A DNA stretch of 64,000 bases, from contig NC_089322.1 of the NCBI RefSeq assembly GCF_036669915.1, positions 8,188,371 through 8,252,370 on the forward strand. Reading direction: 5' to 3'. Under the pieces are notes generated by a model. That model saw nothing but the letters and a program-made list of their open reading frames with translations, was not told where the DNA came from and ran no database searches. Shown here in pieces: positions 59,201 to 64,000 of this stretch; position 1 is the first letter of the stretch, and every line of letters starts with the position of its first letter. Position numbers and translations under genes: made by a program. The DNA comes from Pocillopora verrucosa (taxonomy: Eukaryota > Cnidaria > Anthozoa > Scleractinia > Pocilloporidae).

Positions 59201-62200
59201 TGAATGGTTCATTTGAAGGTTGGATATCGGAGACTAATCATCCAATTCTGTTTTAAAAATAAATAATATGTGGAGATGTGTTATTGAAATTAACTTGATT
59301 TATGGATTGTTCGAAGACGGATGAACTGACTGACTGGTTGACTGACTAACTGACTAACTTACTGACTGACTGGTTGACTGACTAATTGACTGACTGACTG
59401 ACTGACTGATTGACTGACTGGTTGACTGACTGACTGACTGACTGACTGGTTGACTGACTGACTGACTGGTTGACTGACTGACTGACTGACTGACTGGTTG
59501 ACTGACTGACTGACTGACTGGTTGACTGACTGACTGACTGACTGACTGACTGATTGACTGACTGACTGACTGACTGGTTGACTGACTGACTGACTGGTTG
59601 ACTGACTGACTGACTGACTGACTGGTTGACTGACTGACTGACTGACTGGTTGACTGACTGACTGACTGACTGACTGACTGATTGACTGACTGACTGACTG
59701 ACTGATTGACTGACTGACTGACTGACTGGTTGACTGACTGACTGACTGGTTGACTGACTGACTGACTGACTGACTGGTTGACTGACTGACTGACTGACTG
59801 GTTGACTGACTGACTGACTGACTGACTGACTGACTGACTGGTTGACTGACTGATTGACTGACTGGTTGACTGACTAACTAACTGACTAACTGACAGACTG
59901 ACTGGCTGATTGGTTGATTGACTGAATGACTGTCTGGTTGAATGACTGACTGACTGACTGACTCAATTACTGTCTAAAAGTAATCGAATGATTAATGTAG
60001 TAATTGGCGGGTTGGGTTGTTGGCTGAACAATCGACCAACCGACGAACAGGCGGGCTTACTACTTGACTGACTGATGGATTGAAAGACCCGACTGGAAGT
60101 GACAGAAAACGAAATGACTGTTTGATCGAAAACGAACCGCAGTAAATGTAACAAAGAAGAAAAAGCTCAAAACAAAATATATTACACGTTGTTACACTTG
60201 AAAATGCCAATTTTTTTCTTTAGGAAAAATTTCGCATTTTAACATTTGGAGTCGTTGGATAAATATTTCAAGGGAATTTATGTCATACACTCACAACTGC
60301 AGCAGTAGAGGCTTTGGGGACCATGTAGACTGGCGGTTACTAGGATTGCAGAGTGGTCTGCGCGGAGACGTACGAATATGTCCTTCTAACGCCACATATT
60401 TAGGTAAATCGTGACAAACACAGATAAACTTAAAACGTCGCGGTGTACTCTTAAAAGTGTCTTTGTGTCGAGAGGAAAGCGATTAAACATTCATTTTACA
60501 TCATATCCACAATGAACGAACACGCCTTTTGTGTAAAACAAAACAAAAAAGAAAAGGTTGGGCTTTGGCAGCTAAGAGCTTGCGCAGTCGTTTAGCCGTG
60601 TTACTCGTGCATGCGTAGTAAGGATGTGGCACGACTTCATTTTTACGCCCTGTGTTTGTACCAACAGATTCCACTAAGTTGTATAGTGTCCACTTCGGGA
60701 AAAAACGTCGAGAAGATTTGTTAAATGTCACAGCTATCATTCCTCAAGAACTAATCAAGTTTACCATGTGTTTGTGGATTTACGCGCCAAAAATGGAAAA
60801 GGCAGGTGCCATGATTTCACTCTTAAAAAATGACACCTTCTCCTACTTTGGATTGAAATTTAAAGGTTACAGAGGAATGTTCAACATGAATGAGAAAACT
60901 GTCAGGTAGGTTTTTGAATACAGCTGAGTCAACGAAATTTAAGAATGTAACAGTGCTGTTTTGGCAAATTTTCTTCTGAAAAGACAACGGTGTAAGTAAG
61001 AAACCGGATCTCACCACATTTTTAAAACATTTCTCTTTCCGGCAGGTGGTTAAATTTTCCGCTTCTAGATAAACGATCACATTTTTTCTGCTCCCTTTGG
61101 GATTCCACAACGGGACATTTTGAAGTTATGGTGGATGGTAAAGTGGCCAGCATTGATGAGCTGCAACGCGTTTACTCCTTCCCAGCACAAACCAAATTGG
61201 TTTTAGGAAGAGCTTTCGGTCAATCTGCACTAGCTGGCTACGTGGGTGGTCTTAATATCTGGGGAACTATCTTGGAGAAACGTACCATTGTCGCCTTATA
61301 CCGAGGAAATGGCAGAGAGAGCGGAAACGTCTTTTCCTGGTTTGCTCTTAAGGATGATATTCCAGGAGCGCTTTTACCTCTGAAGGAAGCTATTAATTCA
61401 GAAGACGTCCATAAAGGTATTTCCCATGAAGATGTGCTGAAACATTTTTCCTAGGAGATTTTTCCCAGGGGTTGTGTTATAAAAGCTGTATCATTAAGGA
61501 AACTCTTGGCAAGGTCGGATAGTGGGTTAGTAAATAAGGGGGCACTTTGGTACAATCAGTCAGAGAAGAGTATTTTGTATCACGTAGAACAAATGAACCA
61601 ATCGTATACTTCAATGATTGGTTCGTGAGTATTACGTGGTTTAAATCCTCTTTCCTTATTGGCTGATTACCATAGTGCCCCCCTAATACTTATAAATAAA
61701 TCAAACCGTAATCACACAATATTTCTCTCTTTTATAAAAAGGACTGGCTTCGGCTTTTCTAGGAGGTAACTGAATTTAGATATCGATAAAAAAATTTTAC
61801 CAGAGTGATGATTAATAATTCATGTGTAAATTTGATATTACTGTCTGTAGAGGAAGAAAGTGACTTCACTCTTTACTTTCCGACCCGTTCGACAAAAAAT
61901 GTTGCCAACACCAGCTTTTCGGTCAAAGACACTGTGAAGAGGTTCACAGTATGTGCATGGTATAAGACGGAAGAAAAGGGAACTCTCTTTCAATACGTCC
62001 CGTACAATAAAGACTCCATCAATGACAGTTTTCTTCTCGCGGTATCTTCAGATGGCAATCTGGATTTCAGATACAATGAGGACAAAGGGTGAGTATCGTG
62101 CGATAACGACACAGCAAACCTGATCGAAATATTTTTACGAACTGCACTCATCACGCTCAACCGCCAAACAACTCCTCGCTCTATTGTAACTCAGGTTTTT

Positions 62201-63675
62201 GGGCAGAGATAAGAAAAAGGATTTCCCGCTCTAAGGTTTGCAACAATCAGATTGCATGATTTTTTATCATGCTCTCTTGGGAAAAATGATGGCGAGTTTT
62301 TCTTTTCAATACGTGAACCTGGTAATTTTGACTCTGTTCTCATAAATTTTTTCAGGAACACAACAAGTCTACGACTAACAGACAACCAATGGCATCACGT
62401 TTGTTTCACATGGCGCAGATTAGCTGTTAGTGTAAATATTTATAGTGATGGAGAACTTTCTGCTGTGATGAATTTGAAAACAGACCGCATTTTAAATATT
62501 TCTGGGAACTTCATTATCGGACAGGGTTTCGATGATTCTAAAAGCAAGTTTGTCCTGGAAAAATCGTTTGTAGGGAAAATCACAGGTGTCAACTTCTGGG
62601 ATATTCTTTTGGATTTTAACACTATAGTGACCCTGTCACGTGATTGTCGCTCCAGTTGGGGGACGGAGGTGAGCTGGGGCTCATTCAGGAATGGTTTCCA
62701 CGGAGACATACAACTGATCGAAAACTCGGAGTGCTTAGTGCCAGGTACAGTTTATATGTGTAAGTCACCAGTCATTTTTTATCGCGCGCGGGGAGAGAGA
62801 GTAGAAATTCGAAGATTTGGGGCAATCACAAGGTTTTCAGGCGTAACGGAAAGGGGATCAGTCGTCGCAAAGTATGAAGGGCACTATGGATTATTATTAT
62901 TATTATTATTATTATTATCTATTGCCTATTAACTGCTACTAAAGAGGGATTATAAGAATATTATTAGTGATAAATAATAACCGGTCTCAAAAATAGGTCA
63001 GCCTGGATGAAATTTAGTGTTAATTCCTTTGAATATGATCTCGGAGATTCAAAATTTAATTGATCTTGAGCTGATCTTATAATCACTTACTTGCTGAACG
63101 GGTAAGTGAGAAAATTAGCGATGTACGCGATAAAATTGCTAAGTGCGCAATTAGGAAAAGAAATCTAAGAAATGTCAACTATAAGTCTACTTTTCAACCG
63201 TATTTTCACTTATCTGTTGCTTCGGTAATAGGTATTTTTTATTTGATATCTCCGAAAGAATTCTGAAATGATATTCAACCAGTTTTCAAAACTAAAACAC
63301 TGGATGTAAGGTTCAACTTACGATCAACTACTTTATCCTTTCCCATTACAAACATGCCCTCCCCTCCCCCGCTAAACACCTGACCTTCCTGAATAGATGT
63401 TAACGGTAATATCTGCATTTTTCCCAGACTATACAGTTCAGTCTCTTCGGGATGACAGATGCAATGATAAGCACGCCATCAATTCATACAATTGCCCTAG
63501 CGCCATGAAAGCGCTGTTCGGTCGAGTAAACTCCACTTCCGGGAGACTGTGGCGATGTTACTCTGAGAGTGCACTGGAGCGAGATTCCATCAATGGCGTC
63601 CTAATCTTTAACCACAGAACTGGGAGACAAGAATGCATTGTAGATGCCCATGAAGAACTGTTGACCATAACATAA
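56211..63675 (+). CDS. Secreted PAN-EGF-triple-pentraxin/LamG protein
   Basis: Eleven exons in phase give 851 aa: 56211-56325, 56711-56931, 57496-57619, 58122-58338, 59004-59218, 60224-60403, 60668-60905, 61046-61416, 61851-62088, 62356-62744, 63428-63675. Residues 1-25 form a signal peptide (IVLLSLTFPCVVRTLT). PAN/Apple spans about 30-112 (SFLDCAMECTATRECRSFSFN). EGF spans 113-153 (CLSSPCMN...CECAHKKTYGDRCE). Pentraxin/LamG-like modules cover 154-357, 358-560 and 561-769; WHHLCLS, HFFCSLW and WHHVCFTW are their H-x-C strands, and the third fits the pentraxin signature. The 770-851 tail has Cys and no membrane anchor. Every module is bounded by phase 1 introns. Probably an extracellular matrix, adhesion or recognition protein. 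The in-frame ATG at 56232 is an alternative start. Confidence 0.85.
59325..59966. repeat. (CTGA)n microsatellite with GGTTGA variants
   Basis: About 640 bp of GACT units broken by GGTT or ATTG every 16-32 bp, in intron 5 of the PAN-EGF-pentraxin gene. It is the reverse complement of the ARMC10 array, so it has the same sense relative to host transcription. Confidence 0.95.
61535..61695. repeat. Foldback MITE with GGGGGCACT ends
   Basis: GGGGGCACTTTGGTACAATCAG at the left is complementary to CTGATTACCATAGTGCCCCCC at the right. The inner arms GAACAAATGAACCAATC / GATTGGTTCGTGAGT also pair. In intron 8 of the pentraxin-module gene. Confidence 0.8.
62889..62919 (+). repeat. (ATT)n microsatellite
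   Basis: Ten or more ATT units in intron 10 of the pentraxin-module gene, just after a false extension of the exon 10 frame. Confidence 0.9.
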
Positions 63676-64000
63676 GCTAATATTTTTCTTTTTGCGTAAT
63701 TTTTAAGGCAACGGCAAACGGGAAAAATGAACTTCGATGCGTCTTTATATCTATCTGATAATGACGACTATTTAAGAGGGAAAGTGAGACAGTACGATCA
63801 TTTGATTGAGACAAGTAGTGTCACGTGACTGATGGTTTGGTTTGAAATTTTTGTTCCTTCTTTGTAGAGGGATCAGATATAAATATAATCTCGTAAACCG
63901 AAAGTGATTGGCTGACTGCTGCAATGCATAATTTTATGAATCAGAGTTCCTCGGATGAAAGATGACAAAGAAGCTAATACAAAAAAGAAGTGAAAGTGGG
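63676..64000. other. 3' flank of the last gene
   Basis: The last 325 bp follow the stop codon of the pentraxin-module gene. They presumably hold its 3' UTR. No other feature is seen. Confidence 0.5.

Noticed and set aside
62745..62932. C-terminal extension of pentraxin exon 10 with a poly-Leu end
   Set aside because: A clear donor (CCAG|GTACAG) precedes it, and the Leu run is the (ATT)n microsatellite read in frame.

Overview
This is a nuclear genome window from an animal, most likely a cnidarian (stony coral or sea anemone). The evidence is AT-rich sequence, GT-AG introns of 0.1-4.6 kb, metazoan housekeeping genes, cnidarian-style secreted proteins and a dense load of short inverted-repeat elements in introns. 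The taxon is inferred from gene content and style; no marker in the window proves it. Spliced models were built by reading each splice site and checking reading phase across every junction.

Layout: (1) A single-exon methyltransferase-like gene with a TATA box (1476-2252, +). (2) A head-to-head pair, MRPS12 (-) and MKLN1/muskelin (+, 24 coding exons, 731 aa, 6113-19309). (3) RBSN/rabenosyn-5 (+, 9 exons, 490 aa, 19995-28032). (4) A second head-to-head pair, MRPS25 (-, 28882-30136) and a small L51/S25/CI-B8-type protein (+, 30329-32953). The two look like inverted paralogues. (5) ARMC10 (-, 33244-36943), convergent with the previous gene and head-to-head with GEMIN2 (+, 37043-47404, 11 exons). 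GEMIN2 intron 9 is 4.6 kb and holds an intronless ORF on the same strand, a tRNA-derived SINE and an RFX/CRE-like composite site. (6) A probable membrane-anchored protein rich in RRxS motifs (-, 48320-50118). (7) A two-exon secreted protein with a TATA box (-, 50807-51803). (8) About 4.4 kb with no recognisable gene but several repeats. (9) A modular secreted protein (+, 56211-63675, 11 exons, 851 aa): signal peptide, PAN/Apple, EGF, three pentraxin/LamG modules and a Cys-containing tail.

Gene logic: the central genes are housekeeping. They cover mitochondrial translation (MRPS12, MRPS25, the L51/S25-like protein), the mitochondrial outer membrane (ARMC10), the CTLH ubiquitin ligase (MKLN1), endosomal Rab effectors (RBSN) and snRNP assembly (GEMIN2). 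They are packed as bidirectional pairs with 99-431 bp between start codons, and several have YY1-like sites. The two ends of the window carry extracellular or lineage-restricted genes.

The introns are the unusual part. At least 20 copies of about 200-bp inverted-terminal elements fall into three related families. There is a separate palindromic foldback family and two kinds of tRNA-derived SINE. Four different degenerate minisatellites, most with a short palindromic or transcription-factor-like core (AAACGG, TTTCGGACG, TCTCGCGAGA, GACACTAGTGTC), lie in the introns of the adjacent MKLN1 and RBSN genes. No complete transposase, reverse transcriptase or viral gene was seen, and no CRISPR array.
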